From: a virus
Strand: one strand, 5' to 3'
Length of the DNA: 33,957 bases
Virus record (IMG/VR): IMGVR_UViG_3300012002_000197
Span: 1 to 33,957 of that record
Made by a program: the position numbers and the translations under genes. Below are positions 20,385 through 29,900 of this stretch, in pieces. Under the pieces are notes generated by a model. It worked only from the letters and a program-made list of their open reading frames with translations, was not told where the DNA came from and did not search any database. The first letter of the stretch is position 1. Each line of letters starts with the position of its first letter.

Positions 20385-21724
20385 AAAAGTCAATCATCAA
20401 ATTAATGTTCTTCTTCGTTGCGGCCATCATAGTCGGTGGTCTTTTCAACGACGTTTTTGCCGCCCTGGCTGGCGGTTCCATTATCGCTTTCGCGGCCCCG
20501 GCTGCCGGAGTCGATTACGACAAAGCGATCAAGGAAGCCCGTGAGCAACTTGCTACCAAACAAGGCGAAATGCGGACCCTCATCGAAACCGCCGAAGCGG
20601 AAACCCGCGATTTTAATGAGGATGAGCAAAAGCAGTTCGATAACCTCGAAAAAGAAGCGAAGTCCATCGAACAGCGAATTGCCCGCCTCGAAAAAGCGGA
20701 AAATATGAACGCATCCGGCGCCGGTAAGCAAAAACAAAAGACCGAGAAGGAACAGAAAGAAGAGCGCAAGCAGGAATTAGAACAGGCTTTTCGTTCTTAC
20801 ATCCGCCGCGGATGGAACAACATGCCCGCCGAGCATCGTCAAATAATCGAAGAGCGCGCGCTCAGTTCCACCACCGATGCCGAAGGGGGCTACACTGTCC
20901 CGGAAACTTTTTCCGGTTACCTGGAAAAAGCCATGAAGGAATTCGGTGGCATTATGTCAGTTGCATGGTTGTTCCCAACCACCACCGGGTCAAGCATGAA
21001 TTACCCCACCACGGACGACACGAACAACGAAGGGGAGATCATTGATGAGAATACTGATGCCGGCGAATCGGTTGATCCAAGCTACGGAAATGTCCGTCTC
21101 AACGCGTTCACCTATTCCAGTAAGCCTGTTCTGGTTCCCAACCAGCTTCTGCAGGACAATGAGGTGAACCTCGATCAGGTGCTGGCCCAAATGCTCAGTG
21201 AGCGGATTTTCCGCGCATTCAATAAGCACGCCACCATCGGGGACGGCACCACCCAACCGCAAGGAGTTACCACCGGCGGAGCCCTGGGTAAGGAAGCCGC
21301 GATGGATGCCATTACCTACGACGACATGGTCGATCTTCAGCATTCCGTCGATGCGGCCTATCGGGATGGCGCTGTTTGGATGTTCCACGACAGCACCCTC
21401 AAGCATCTTCGTAAGCTGAAGAATACCAACGACGAACCTATTTTCCAGGAAAATTTGCGGACCGGTGAACCATCTACCATCCTGGGGAAACCTTTCGTCA
21501 TCAACAACCACATGCCTGAAATCGGCGCTGGCAACAAATCGGTTGTTTTCGGAAACTTCCAGAAATACATGATCCGTCAGGTTCGCGGGGCATCCGTCAA
21601 AAGACTGGAAGAGTTGTACGCAGCAAAAAACCAGACCGGTTTCCTTCTCTTCATGAGATTGGACGGAAAGATTCTGGATGCTGGCACCAAGCCTCTGAAG
21701 TACATCCAGCACGCTACTTCATAG
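20381..21724 (+). CDS. Major capsid protein, HK97 fold, with hydrophobic N-terminus
   Basis: 447 residues. Residues 45-125 are a charged coiled coil (delta-type scaffold domain) ending before the likely protease site. The shell domain starts near LSSTTDAEGGYTVPETFSGY and includes FPTTTGSSMNYPTTDDTNNE, WMFHDSTLKHLRKLKNTNDE and GKPFVINNHMPEIGAGNKSV, all HK97-fold landmarks. Odd feature: the first 43 residues (MKKSIIKLMFFFVAAIIVGG onward) look like a signal peptide or two short membrane helices, not expected for a cytoplasmic assembly protein. Maturation would remove them along with the delta domain. They may anchor prohead assembly to the membrane; untested. The first ATG is fixed by overlap with the protease stop. 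Confidence 0.94.
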   Translation: MKKSIIKLMFFFVAAIIVGGLFNDVFAALAGGSIIAFAAPAAGVDYDKAIKEAREQLATKQGEMRTLIETAEAETRDFNEDEQKQFDNLEKEAKSIEQRIARLEKAENMNASGAGKQKQKTEKEQKEERKQELEQAFRSYIRRGWNNMPAEHRQIIEERALSSTTDAEGGYTVPETFSGYLEKAMKEFGGIMSVAWLFPTTTGSSMNYPTTDDTNNEGEIIDENTDAGESVDPSYGNVRLNAFTYSSKPVLVPNQLLQDNEVNLDQVLAQMLSERIFRAFNKHATIGDGTTQPQGVTTGGALGKEAAMDAITYDDMVDLQHSVDAAYRDGAVWMFHDSTLKHLRKLKNTNDEPIFQENLRTGEPSTILGKPFVINNHMPEIGAGNKSVVFGNFQKYMIRQVRGASVKRLEELYAAKNQTGFLLFMRLDGKILDAGTKPLKYIQHATS

Positions 21725-21757
21725 CATGCATTTGTTTCATAGCAATGTGTTTCATAA

Positions 21758-21780
21758 GCCCCCGGCCAACGGGCCGGGGC
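21758..21780 (+). terminator. GC-rich hairpin behind the capsid gene
   Basis: GCCCCCGGCC (21758-21767), AAC, GGGCCGGGGC (21771-21780), pairing with one bulge. It is followed by ATTTAAAAAAATT, not a T-run, so it is more likely an attenuator or mRNA 3' protector that sets capsid level above the downstream genes. Confidence 0.5.
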
Positions 21781-21798
21781 ATTTAAAAAAATTATCTC

Positions 21799-22287
21799 AT
21801 GAAGACAGTTAAAATAAAAACATCAATGACCGGCAACGGGTTCGCCTACAAAAAAGGCGACATCGTTGAATTGTCCGACGCGCGTGCCAATTCCTACATT
21901 AAGCACGACGCCGCAATTCAATACAACCCCGGCCCGAATGAAAAGGTCCTGAAAACTTCAACCGAAGATCAGCCCAAAACCCTTTCGGAAGATTGCCCCG
22001 GTTATGACATGCTGATCGAAGCGGGTCTCGACACGCCTGACAAGGTTCTGGCATATGAAGACCTAACAATGATCAACGGTATAGGCGACGCCATAGCCGA
22101 AAAAATCAGGGTTTTTTTGAGCGAAGATCAGTCTGTTCCCCTTCCTGATAATTGCCCCGGTTATGATATGTTGATCGAGGCGGGCCTTAAAACTTCGGAT
22201 GAGGTTTTGGCATATGAAGACCTCACGATGATCAACGGCATAGACGAAGCTATAGCCGAAAAAATCAGGGAATTTTTAAGCGAATAA
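21799..22287 (+). CDS. Head protein with duplicated helix-hairpin-helix repeat
   Basis: 162 residues. The first 55 form a small beta domain (VKIKTSMTGNGFAYKKGDIV followed by ELSDARANSYIKHDAAIQY) like the accessory proteins found between capsid and connector genes. Two copies of a 53-codon repeat follow (from 21994 and 22153), each CPGYDMLIEAGL ... VLAYEDLTMINGI ... AIAEKI, a helix-hairpin-helix. The copies are also nearly identical in DNA, so the duplication is recent. HhH modules bind DNA or proteins non-specifically; in this position they might hold the terminal DNA at the head vertex or decorate the capsid. No known family name can be given. Confidence 0.75.
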   Translation: MKTVKIKTSMTGNGFAYKKGDIVELSDARANSYIKHDAAIQYNPGPNEKVLKTSTEDQPKTLSEDCPGYDMLIEAGLDTPDKVLAYEDLTMINGIGDAIAEKIRVFLSEDQSVPLPDNCPGYDMLIEAGLKTSDEVLAYEDLTMINGIDEAIAEKIREFLSE

Positions 22288-22291
22288 GAAA

Positions 22292-22855
22292 ATGGGGTAC
22301 GTCACGACATCTCAAATAACCGACCTGATAGACCTTAACAAGGTCAAGGCACACTGTTACATCCACGGCACCGAAGAGGACGACCTTCTTCAAATGTACA
22401 TCGCTGCCGCCTGCATGCGCTTTACGGCCGAAACCGGGTTTGTTATCGGGATGTCAGATATTGAATACCGCGCCGATATGTTTCAAAACATCATTCGCCT
22501 TTACCGGTCGCCTATTTCGGAAATCACTTCGGTTTCCTACCACGATACCGAAGGCGTTGAACAAACCATTCCGGCCACGGAGATATTACTCGACAACAGT
22601 ACCCACCCCGCCCGCATTGCCCGCAAGGGCGAAAAATTCCCGGAAACAGATCGCACCCCCGGCAATGTCATCATCAAATTCAAAGCAGGCCACGACACCC
22701 TGGCGGAATTGCCCGACATGGTAGAATGGGCCATCCTTTCCACCGTCGCTCACATGTACGAAAACCGGGAGGAAGTTTCTGACGTCCGCTCTTATGCCGT
22801 TCCGTCATCGGCCAGAATGGTCATGGATATGTACAACGTGAAAGAAGTGTTATGA
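22292..22855 (+). CDS. Head-tail connector (gp6-like)
   Basis: 187 residues, HK97 gp6/Phage_connect_1 type, the ring under the portal. Typical pattern: an N-terminal helix pair (ITDLIDLNKVKAHCYIHGTE, DDLLQMYIAAACMRFTAETG), a beta part with the conserved RSPISEITSVSYHDTEG, and a late helix (PDMVEWAILSTVAHMYENRE). Overlaps the next gene by 4 bases. Confidence 0.88.
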   Translation: MGYVTTSQITDLIDLNKVKAHCYIHGTEEDDLLQMYIAAACMRFTAETGFVIGMSDIEYRADMFQNIIRLYRSPISEITSVSYHDTEGVEQTIPATEILLDNSTHPARIARKGEKFPETDRTPGNVIIKFKAGHDTLAELPDMVEWAILSTVAHMYENREEVSDVRSYAVPSSARMVMDMYNVKEVL

Positions 22856-23160
22856 AAGCAATCAACCGCCGGCACCTGGTCACTTTTCAGTCACGCGACG
22901 TCATAAAAGATTCTTACGGACAGAAAAAAGAATCTTTCAGTGACCTGAAAACCTTGTACGCCGAAGTTGATTCCGAACAGGCCGATGATCGCGGATATGA
23001 ACGCGACGTCAACCAGACAAAAATCACAGTCACCTGCCGCCCGGTTACGGGATTAATGACAGGCGACCGCGTGGTTTACGAAGGAAAAAGTTTCAATATT
23101 ACGAACATTCGCCCGAAATCACGCACCATGCGCGAAGTCGAGGCCGAAGAAATTGTTTAA
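22852..23160 (+). CDS. Head closure protein (SPP1 gp16-like)
   Basis: 102 residues, Phage_H_T_join family: a beta barrel that closes the head after packaging. Recognisable parts are RRHLVTFQSRDVIKDSYGQK at the start, LYAEVDSEQADDRG, and the end VYEGKSFNITNIRPKSRTMR. Coupled to the connector gene by the ATGA overlap and to the next gene by a two-base gap. Confidence 0.88.
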   Translation: MKAINRRHLVTFQSRDVIKDSYGQKKESFSDLKTLYAEVDSEQADDRGYERDVNQTKITVTCRPVTGLMTGDRVVYEGKSFNITNIRPKSRTMREVEAEEIV

Positions 23161-23162
23161 AA

Positions 23163-23642
23163 ATGGCGTTTGAAGTAGAATTCGACGGGACAGAGAACAT
23201 CGATCAGATTCTCCAGAAGTTGCCGGCGAAATATGCCAAAAAACCCGTGATCTCTACTTTCAGAAAGGGAGCCAGAATATTCACGAAAACCCTTCGCCGC
23301 AATACGCCCCGTGATTCCGGTGAAACGAAAAAAGCCATTGGCGTGAAAGCCGGCAAAGGGAAGAACAATGCATCAATTAAGGTAGGTTTCCGCGGCGGAA
23401 AGTACCTGCCGGCCTATATGAAAGCATATTGGCACAACTACGGGACCCTTGAAAACCGCGATCCGTCGCATAAGTTTCAGAAAGGCCGCCGCAGCGTTTC
23501 ATCACACTGGTCAGGCGGAATTCAACCAAAACACTTTGTAGAGGAAAGCTGGGAAAGCACACAGGATAAGGTTCAGGATAAAATCGAACAGGAATTGGAA
23601 AACGAAACGGTCAAATTCCTTCAAAAGCACGCAGCTCGATGA
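23163..23642 (+). CDS. HK97 gp10-like tail-completion protein
   Basis: 159 residues. The family signature is clear in KKPVISTFRKGARIFTKTLR followed by RNTPRDSGETKKAIG, then WHNYGTLENRDPSHKFQKGR and PKHFVEESWESTQDKVQDKI. It helps join head and tail. The stop overlaps the next start as ATGATT within GATGATTATT. Confidence 0.9.
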   Translation: MAFEVEFDGTENIDQILQKLPAKYAKKPVISTFRKGARIFTKTLRRNTPRDSGETKKAIGVKAGKGKNNASIKVGFRGGKYLPAYMKAYWHNYGTLENRDPSHKFQKGRRSVSSHWSGGIQPKHFVEESWESTQDKVQDKIEQELENETVKFLQKHAAR

Positions 23643-24001
23643 TTATTGAAGCCCTCATATCAACCATAAACCCGATTGTTCCAGCCTATTCTCTCAATGC
23701 CGATCAGTCAGAGGAATTGCCCCTGGCTGTCGTAGGTGAACGGCATTCACCGCAACGAACAAAAGCGGGGGTTTTCGGATATCAGGGTTCTGGTATGCTG
23801 TCAGTCATTTCCAGAACCTACGAGGAAACCCTGAATCTTTCCAATCAGGTTGTCAATGCCCTCAGCGGACTTGAAAACAGCACGGTTCAGGGCACCACTT
23901 TCCGAAAATTTCACACCGGTGAAATCAATATAGAGTTCGACCCCGGCGATAATGCCTATTACAGCGAAGTGCAATTTCAGTTCAACACTCAAAATTTATA
24001 A
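23639..24001 (+). CDS. Tail terminator (DUF3168-like)
   Basis: 120 residues in the standard place for the tail terminator that caps the tube. MIIEALISTINPIVPAYSLN at the start, PLAVVGERHSPQRTKAGVFG, and EETLNLSNQVVNALSGLENS fit the DUF3168 pattern of an alpha-beta ring protein. The overlap with gp10-like gene is four bases. Confidence 0.82.
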   Translation: MIIEALISTINPIVPAYSLNADQSEELPLAVVGERHSPQRTKAGVFGYQGSGMLSVISRTYEETLNLSNQVVNALSGLENSTVQGTTFRKFHTGEINIEFDPGDNAYYSEVQFQFNTQNL

Positions 24002-24004
24002 GTC

Positions 24005-24451
24005 ATGAAAACAGTTTTTGGATATGACATAATTCTTCGGAAAACCGAAGATGATGGAGAAGGCGGAATCACTGAAAAGTTTTTTGCCGGAACAATTTCA
24101 AATAGTTTCGGGATTAGCCCCGAAGTGAAAGAATCCCTCACGAAAGCCGATAAGGGTTTCAAAAAGCCTAAAGTGGTCGGGTATCAGTACGAATTCGGAA
24201 TCGAAGGTTTGGTCAGTGTCAAAGATGATGGTGAGACGACCGATGATCTCTCAAAAGAAGATATCATCGACATGACTACAGACGGCGAGGAGTTTGATTT
24301 TGTTTATGGTGGCACCGAATCAGGGGAAAAAACAAGGACGGGAAAGCTGATTATCACGAATTACAGCGAATCTTCCAACAGCGAAGATGAAGCAACCTAC
24401 TCAGTTTCCTGCCGTGGCACTGTGCCATTAGCAAAATCAACTGTTGAATAA
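24005..24451 (+). CDS. Major tail tube protein
   Basis: 148 residues, rich in beta strands with acidic loops (TEDDGEGGITEKFFAGTISN). Position after the tail terminator and before the chaperone pair identifies it as tail tube. SCRGTVPLAKSTVE at the end is typical of the final strand. No Ig-like extension is present, which makes the protein short. It is followed by a hairpin that probably separates its high expression from downstream genes. Confidence 0.85.
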   Translation: MKTVFGYDIILRKTEDDGEGGITEKFFAGTISNSFGISPEVKESLTKADKGFKKPKVVGYQYEFGIEGLVSVKDDGETTDDLSKEDIIDMTTDGEEFDFVYGGTESGEKTRTGKLIITNYSESSNSEDEATYSVSCRGTVPLAKSTVE

Positions 24452-24454
24452 TTT

Positions 24455-24475
24455 GTGCCGGGGCAATCCCGGCAC
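24455..24475 (+). terminator. Hairpin behind tail tube gene
   Basis: Perfect 8-bp stem GTGCCGGG (24455-24462) and CCCGGCAC (24468-24475), five-base loop, followed by TTAAAAC. Lacking a T-run, it may act as a partial terminator or as an mRNA stabiliser. Confidence 0.5.
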
Positions 24476-24494
24476 TTAAAACATTCTCATAAAA

Positions 24495-24854
24495 ATGAAA
24501 GCAGAATATATCAAATTTCCCAACGGCCAAAAATTTCGCGTCGAAAGCAACTGGAATTCTTTTGAAACGTTCTGTGACCTTACCGGACGCACCGATCTGG
24601 GGTCACTCGACAAAATCAAAGACATCCAGATGAACGAGGCGCCTATTCTTATGTGGGCCTGCATGAAAGAAGGAGAGCGCATGGATGGCAACGATTTCAA
24701 GCTGTCTGTCAACGATCTCAAAGCGCGGATCAATCCTTTCCTGGTAGGTGAATTTTTCAAAATTTACACCAGGCAGACGTATGCCCAGATTCCTGAAGAA
24801 TACCAGCCAAAAAAAAAGGGAGTGAAGAATCTGTTCAAGCACGCGAACGACTAA
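24495..24854 (+). CDS. Tail assembly chaperone, G-like (unshifted product)
   Basis: 119 residues; acts with the tape measure protein during tail assembly. Start MKAEYIKFPNGQKFRVESNW, then helical segments typical of the G protein, and KARINPFLVGEFFKIYTRQT near the end. The stop is reached only if the ribosome stays in frame; slipping back one base at the A9 run (24809-24817) leads into the following frame and makes a GT fusion, as in lambda. Confidence 0.85.
   Translation: MKAEYIKFPNGQKFRVESNWNSFETFCDLTGRTDLGSLDKIKDIQMNEAPILMWACMKEGERMDGNDFKLSVNDLKARINPFLVGEFFKIYTRQTYAQIPEEYQPKKKGVKNLFKHAND
24809..24820 (+). promoter_or_regulatory. Programmed -1 frameshift site
   Basis: Nine A followed by GGG. 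In frame the slippery heptamer is A-AAA-AAG (24812-24818). After a -1 slip the frame is open with no stop from here to 25198, and it lacks its own ATG near the beginning. Both the site and its place between tail tube and tape measure are the lambda G/GT arrangement. Confidence 0.85.
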
Positions 24855-25198
24855 CAATCGATTATTTCGCTTCGGTGGGGCTTGGTGTATTGGGAATGTC
24901 TCCCGATGAATTTTACGAGATGAGGTTACGCGATTTTTTTCTGAAGTTGTTTGCATTTCGCAAAGAACAGGAAATCGACCGCCGCGAAAATGCCGAATTA
25001 ATAAGACTACAGACCGTCGAGCTGTTGAACATCAACCTCAAAGATGATGATAAAATCAAAAAAACATCCGATCTGTGGAAATTTCCCTGGGACAATGAAT
25101 CTGAACCCGTTGCCGATAAGCCTAAAGAGGTAGTCGATGAACAGCAACAATCCGCCCGTTTGCAGAACCTTTTGAAATCCTTCAAAAATCATGAGTAA
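24818..25198 (+). CDS. Tail assembly chaperone, T-part of GT fusion
   Basis: Read in the -1 frame after the slip: the translation continues GSEESVQARERLTIDYFASV, then GLGVLGMSPDEFYEMRLRDF, adding about 126 residues to the G part. Its charged C-terminal half includes LLNINLKDDDKIKKTSDLWK and FPWDNESEP. A GTG at 24875 could in theory start it alone, but nothing favours that. Ends overlapping the tape measure start by 8 bases. Confidence 0.8.
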   Translation, partial: GSEESVQARERLTIDYFASVGLGVLGMSPDEFYEMRLRDFFLKLFAFRKEQEIDRRENAELIRLQTVELLNINLKDDDKIKKTSDLWKFPWDNESEPVADKPKEVVDEQQQSARLQNLLKSFKNHE

Positions 25199-26972
25199 CG
25201 TCATAACAAATCTGAAAGTCCGTTTTGGCGCCGATTCGTCCAAATTCCAAAAAGGGATGAATGAGGGCAAACAGTCAATGAAGGACTTTAAAAAGAAAGG
25301 TTCTGGATTTTTCAAGGAATTCGCGCAAGCCTTCGGCGTTAATATCGACGCCATTCAGGAAAAAACCCAGGCTTTCAATTCCGGGCTGGCTACCATGCAA
25401 ACAGGCATGAAAGGGGCCGCCGGGGGTTCGGGCATTCTTACCAAAGCGCTCAAATTTCTTAAAGTGGCCATGGTCAGCACCGGCATTGGTGCCCTGGTGG
25501 CCGCCCTGGGTTCGCTGGTTGCCTATTTCACCAAAACCAAAAAGGGTAGCGACATGCTTAAGCGGGCCATGGATGCCATCGGCGCCGTTTTCGACGTTAT
25601 TGTAGATCGGGCCAGCGATCTGGGCGAAGCCATTGTCAATGCTTTCAAAAATCCCAAAAAAGCGGTCAACGACCTTTGGGAATTTATTAAAAGCCAGTTT
25701 GTCAATCGCATCGCCGCGATGCCTAAACTTATCGAATCCGCCTGGAATATTGTAAAAGGCATTTTCGAAGGCGGCACCAAAGAAGCGGCCAAAGAATTTG
25801 CCTCGGCCATGACCCAGCTGACCACCGGCCTTGATGAAAATCAACAAAAAAAGGTGGCTAATGGAATTAAGGGCATAGGAAAAGAAATGGCCAATGAGGC
25901 CAGAACCGCCGCCCAACTTCGCAAACAACTTCAGGAACTCGAAGAAGAAGAGATTCGCCTCATTGAAATTAACAGTGAGCGCGAAAAAAGCATTGAGGAC
26001 CTTCGCCGCAAATCAAAGAAACTTCGCGATAAAGATATCGAAGAAAGCCGCGACGCGTTAAAGCGGGCCATGGCCATCGAGCAACAGCGCCTCAATGATG
26101 AGTTGCGTATTGCCCGCGAACGTGCCCGAATCATGGAAGAACAACAGGCCCTGGGCAAAAACATGCGCGAAGACGACCGGGCCCTGGCCGAAGCAAAGGC
26201 GAAAGTCAACCAGTTAGAAACCAAATCGCTTAAACTCAGGCGCACCATGACGTCTGAGATGCAAACGCTAAACCGCGAATACAAAAAACAGCAACAGCAA
26301 ATTCGCGAAAATGAAATGGCCATTTACGACCAGATCGAAGCCGCCGGAAAATTGCAATCCACCGGCGGAAAGGTTGATGCTGGTTCCATCGATACCACCA
26401 CCATGGCTCCCATGCCGGAAATAGACACTTCTGCACTTGAAGAAAGCGCCGGGCAGGCACGTGCCATTTTCGAAAACCTCCACAACGAAATCAATAACAC
26501 CATGTCCAGCCTGGTAACAGGTTTTGCAGAAAACTTCGGCGCTATGATGACCGGCGCCAGCGGATTGGCCGATTTTGGAAGTTTTGTAATGAACACTCTT
26601 GCCAATTTGGCTATTAATGTCGGAAAAACTGCTATTGCAACGGGGATCGCGGTCGCTGGTATAAAAAAAGCGCTGCAATCTTTAAATCCGGTTGTAGCAA
26701 TAGCAGGCGGGGCAGCTCTTGTTGCTTTAGGAACATTTGTTAAATCCTCTCTTTCTAATGCTGCAGGTGGTGGCGGCGGTAATGCTTCATTATCTTCAGC
26801 ATCTTCAGTTGGTGGCAGTGGAACAAACACTTTCAAACCAAGCAGTTTAACAAAAGATGCGCAAAAAGAACAAAATATTAACGTGCGGGTTCGCGGCCAA
26901 TTAAAAGGCGAAGGTTCCGAACTCAAAGGCGTCATCGAAGAAGCGGAATACGAACGTGACTTAAGAACCTAA
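25191..26972 (+). CDS. Tape measure protein
   Basis: 593 residues. It sets tail length and spans the tube interior. The start VITNLKVRFGADSSKFQKGM is the family motif. A hydrophobic stretch lies at about 90-115 (LKVAMVSTGIGALVAALGSL). A long coiled coil with alternating Arg/Glu runs from about 235 to 390, and a second hydrophobic region from about 465 to 520. A short tail, roughly 90 nm if the usual 0.15 nm per residue holds, is an inference. The DNA from about 26590 to 26860 has a more AT-rich codon choice than the rest, suggesting an exchanged segment. Ends one base before the next gene. Confidence 0.92.
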   Translation: MSNVITNLKVRFGADSSKFQKGMNEGKQSMKDFKKKGSGFFKEFAQAFGVNIDAIQEKTQAFNSGLATMQTGMKGAAGGSGILTKALKFLKVAMVSTGIGALVAALGSLVAYFTKTKKGSDMLKRAMDAIGAVFDVIVDRASDLGEAIVNAFKNPKKAVNDLWEFIKSQFVNRIAAMPKLIESAWNIVKGIFEGGTKEAAKEFASAMTQLTTGLDENQQKKVANGIKGIGKEMANEARTAAQLRKQLQELEEEEIRLIEINSEREKSIEDLRRKSKKLRDKDIEESRDALKRAMAIEQQRLNDELRIARERARIMEEQQALGKNMREDDRALAEAKAKVNQLETKSLKLRRTMTSEMQTLNREYKKQQQQIRENEMAIYDQIEAAGKLQSTGGKVDAGSIDTTTMAPMPEIDTSALEESAGQARAIFENLHNEINNTMSSLVTGFAENFGAMMTGASGLADFGSFVMNTLANLAINVGKTAIATGIAVAGIKKALQSLNPVVAIAGGAALVALGTFVKSSLSNAAGGGGGNASLSSASSVGGSGTNTFKPSSLTKDAQKEQNINVRVRGQLKGEGSELKGVIEEAEYERDLRT

Positions 26973-26973
26973 T

Positions 26974-29900
26974 ATGTACGGCGAAAAATACAACATAGAA
27001 TTCAAAAGCATCAGCAACGTCCTCAACAGGATTAAGATTGATGAACTCGATTTTACAGGCACCCCCGTCGATCTTCAACCAGGTGCCGAAATCCCGAAAT
27101 TGTCAAAAGACCAGGAAGGCCATTTCATGGGTTCCGAACTTGTATTCTATGTAGAGGCCAATTCGGTCGATGGCATGCCGGAATTTTACACCGAAAACCC
27201 CCGTAAATTTCGCGTCACACACTATCAGGATGGCAACGTCGTATTTCAGGGCTACCTGGTCCCGGAACAATATTCAGATCCTTACATTTACCATCCTTTC
27301 GACATTAAGCTAAAAGCTGTTGATGGTTTAGGGTTGTTAAAAAAGGCCGATTTCGATCTCAACTATTTTCAAAAAGAGAGCGACATCTTAGATCATATTC
27401 TAAAAAAAACAGGGTTTGACCTGCCAATTTACATTGCCATCGACATTAGACACGACTGTCAAGGAGTGTCCTCAGATCCGGCAATGGAATACACGTCAGT
27501 TAATGTCAACCAACTCTACACCAACGAAGGCGAAGCTCCCTCGTGCTACGAGGTTATAGAAAAAATACTCGAAAGCTACGGAAAAGAGCTGTTTATAACC
27601 CAATATCGCGAAAAATGGCTGATTTTCCGAAAAATTGACATTCTGGGAAAATTCTATGTTTACGTAGATGGAACCTATTTAAGTAATGACACCCTTTTCT
27701 CAATTAAAGAGTTTGGCAACGACAAAAATCTTTTTCCCGTCGGCTCACTTCGCCGGGATATCAATAAGCGGTTGCATCACGTCAATTTAAGCACCGACCT
27801 GGGCCGGGCCAACAACATTTTGCCGGAAAACATTTTCGAAAAAGAAGTTTGCCCGGACAATAGCCGACAATATAGATCAAAAAATTGGGTTGCACATGGA
27901 ACTCTATCGTCGCAATGCAATGTTTCCAGAACCTTCATGGATAGCAAATCTGTCTATGTTAGATTTGATCCTCAATCAAATCCGGATTTTGACCAATACT
28001 TGTATTACAATTTATATAACATTGATCAAAATTCTCAAAATTGGTTGTTTCAGTTTTCAATGCAAATGTCAACGGGGTATCTTTCCAGCAGAGAGGTTGA
28101 AATCCCCTTTGATATTAAGATCAAACCAAATACTGAAACTGGATCAGTCTATTATTTAAGAAATGACGGATGGAGCACAACTTTTGACCCGGACAAAGTT
28201 TTAAGGTTGAAATTTAAGATTTCAATGGTTCCGGACAAACAAGCCGTGATCCCCATTGAATCTGCTGATGTTTCTATTCCAGGCATACCAGTTGATTGTA
28301 ATTTAGTTTTCCGATTTTTTAGAAATCAAGAAAGCAAAACAGACTATTACACCGACATTCGGGTGTTCGACATGAATTTCGGCCTTAATGAAGATGACCT
28401 CGAAGTTCCGGCCTTCATTAATTATGATATGCCTATTACCGACAATCCGATCAATAAAGAAAAGATCGAGAACATCATAGGCAGCGCCCCCGATTATGCC
28501 AATAAGGAAACACTTTTTAAAAAGGTCAAATACGACGAATCCGCCGAAATTGCCCCGGTCAACTGGCAGCACAAAGATGATACGTCCCAATATTCCCTTT
28601 CCGAGATTGTCCTGCACGAAATTGCTTCCAATAACCGGCAACCCCGGCAGATTCTTTCAGGTGTCATCACAGGGTCAGCCATCGACACCCTTATGATATT
28701 TCGCGACTATACCGTCGCGGATCAACCTCTGTTTTTTGCCAAACAAGTAACCTACAACCTCCACCAGGAAGAAGTTTCCGGTAAATTTGAAGAATACCTC
28801 TATTTCGAAAAAGTCGCCACCATAATCGACCAGGCCGTCATTTCCGAAAATTTCAGCTCAAACAATTCGGATCCCATCACTTCTTCAAAAATTGGCGAAG
28901 GCAGCCGCCTGAAATCAATAAACTGGGACGATATTGCAGGTAAACCCCGCGCTTTTCCACCATCACGTCACTCCCATGGCGATGAGGAAATGTTCCTGTT
29001 CGATGGCAAAATATCAATTAATGACGACGGCGATATCCTTTTCGGTGCAAAAAGCATCTTCAATGCCGACGTCCACATCAATGGCAACATCTACCAAAAC
29101 GGCCAAGCCTACGAAACCCACGCCGAACAACTCTACACCACCAAAGACTTCATAATCCAGCGCGACGGAGCCACAACCGCCATAGCCGCCGGAGAGATAG
29201 CCGGAAGCAAAATCCTGAAAGCCGACGGCACCAACAACGTCATATTCGGCACCACAAACGATGCCGTAGCCCGGATAGGCTGGGAAGGCGACGCCCTGCA
29301 AGCAATCGCAACCCGCCAAGATAATCCTACAAACAACGGCCACGCTGTCTGGTCAGATGCTGACAATATGTTTCTGACACGGTCGGCGGCGTTTGATTCG
29401 GATAAGTTAGGGGGTCATGCGGCTGCGGATTATCCAAGAAGGTATATAAATGAAACAATATCTGGTCTTTATGATTTTGAAAATGGCATAAAAGCTTTAT
29501 CTGTTGAATCCGGGTTGATAAAAACGGAGGCCGGGGATAATAATCATATAACAATCGAAACTTTTGCAGGGGAGAATACTTCGGGTGATATTTATCTTCA
29601 TACCGATAGTAGCGGAGATTATTATCAAGGCGTTGTTGATATAAATACAGACCTTGAAGTGTTGAAATCAATTCGTGTAGGTGATAACTTAAAATCACAA
29701 TCCGCCTTTGTAGGGGGGTTTGCAGGTCAAAACTGGCTGCTTGACGGTTCAACAAATCATCTGACACTTGACCGTCTTACAGTTCGTGGAAGGATGGACG
29801 TTTATGAGTTGGTCATCAATAAAATAAGAGCGACAAATGGTAGTTTGTGGGTGAGTGATTCGGCAAAAGTTGTTAGCGTCAGCGAGGATGATACTTATTA

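Noticed and set aside
24875-25198. Independent gene starting at GTG 24875
   Set aside because: The frame is open back to the A9 slippery site and the coding quality is uniform, so it is the shifted part of the chaperone fusion.
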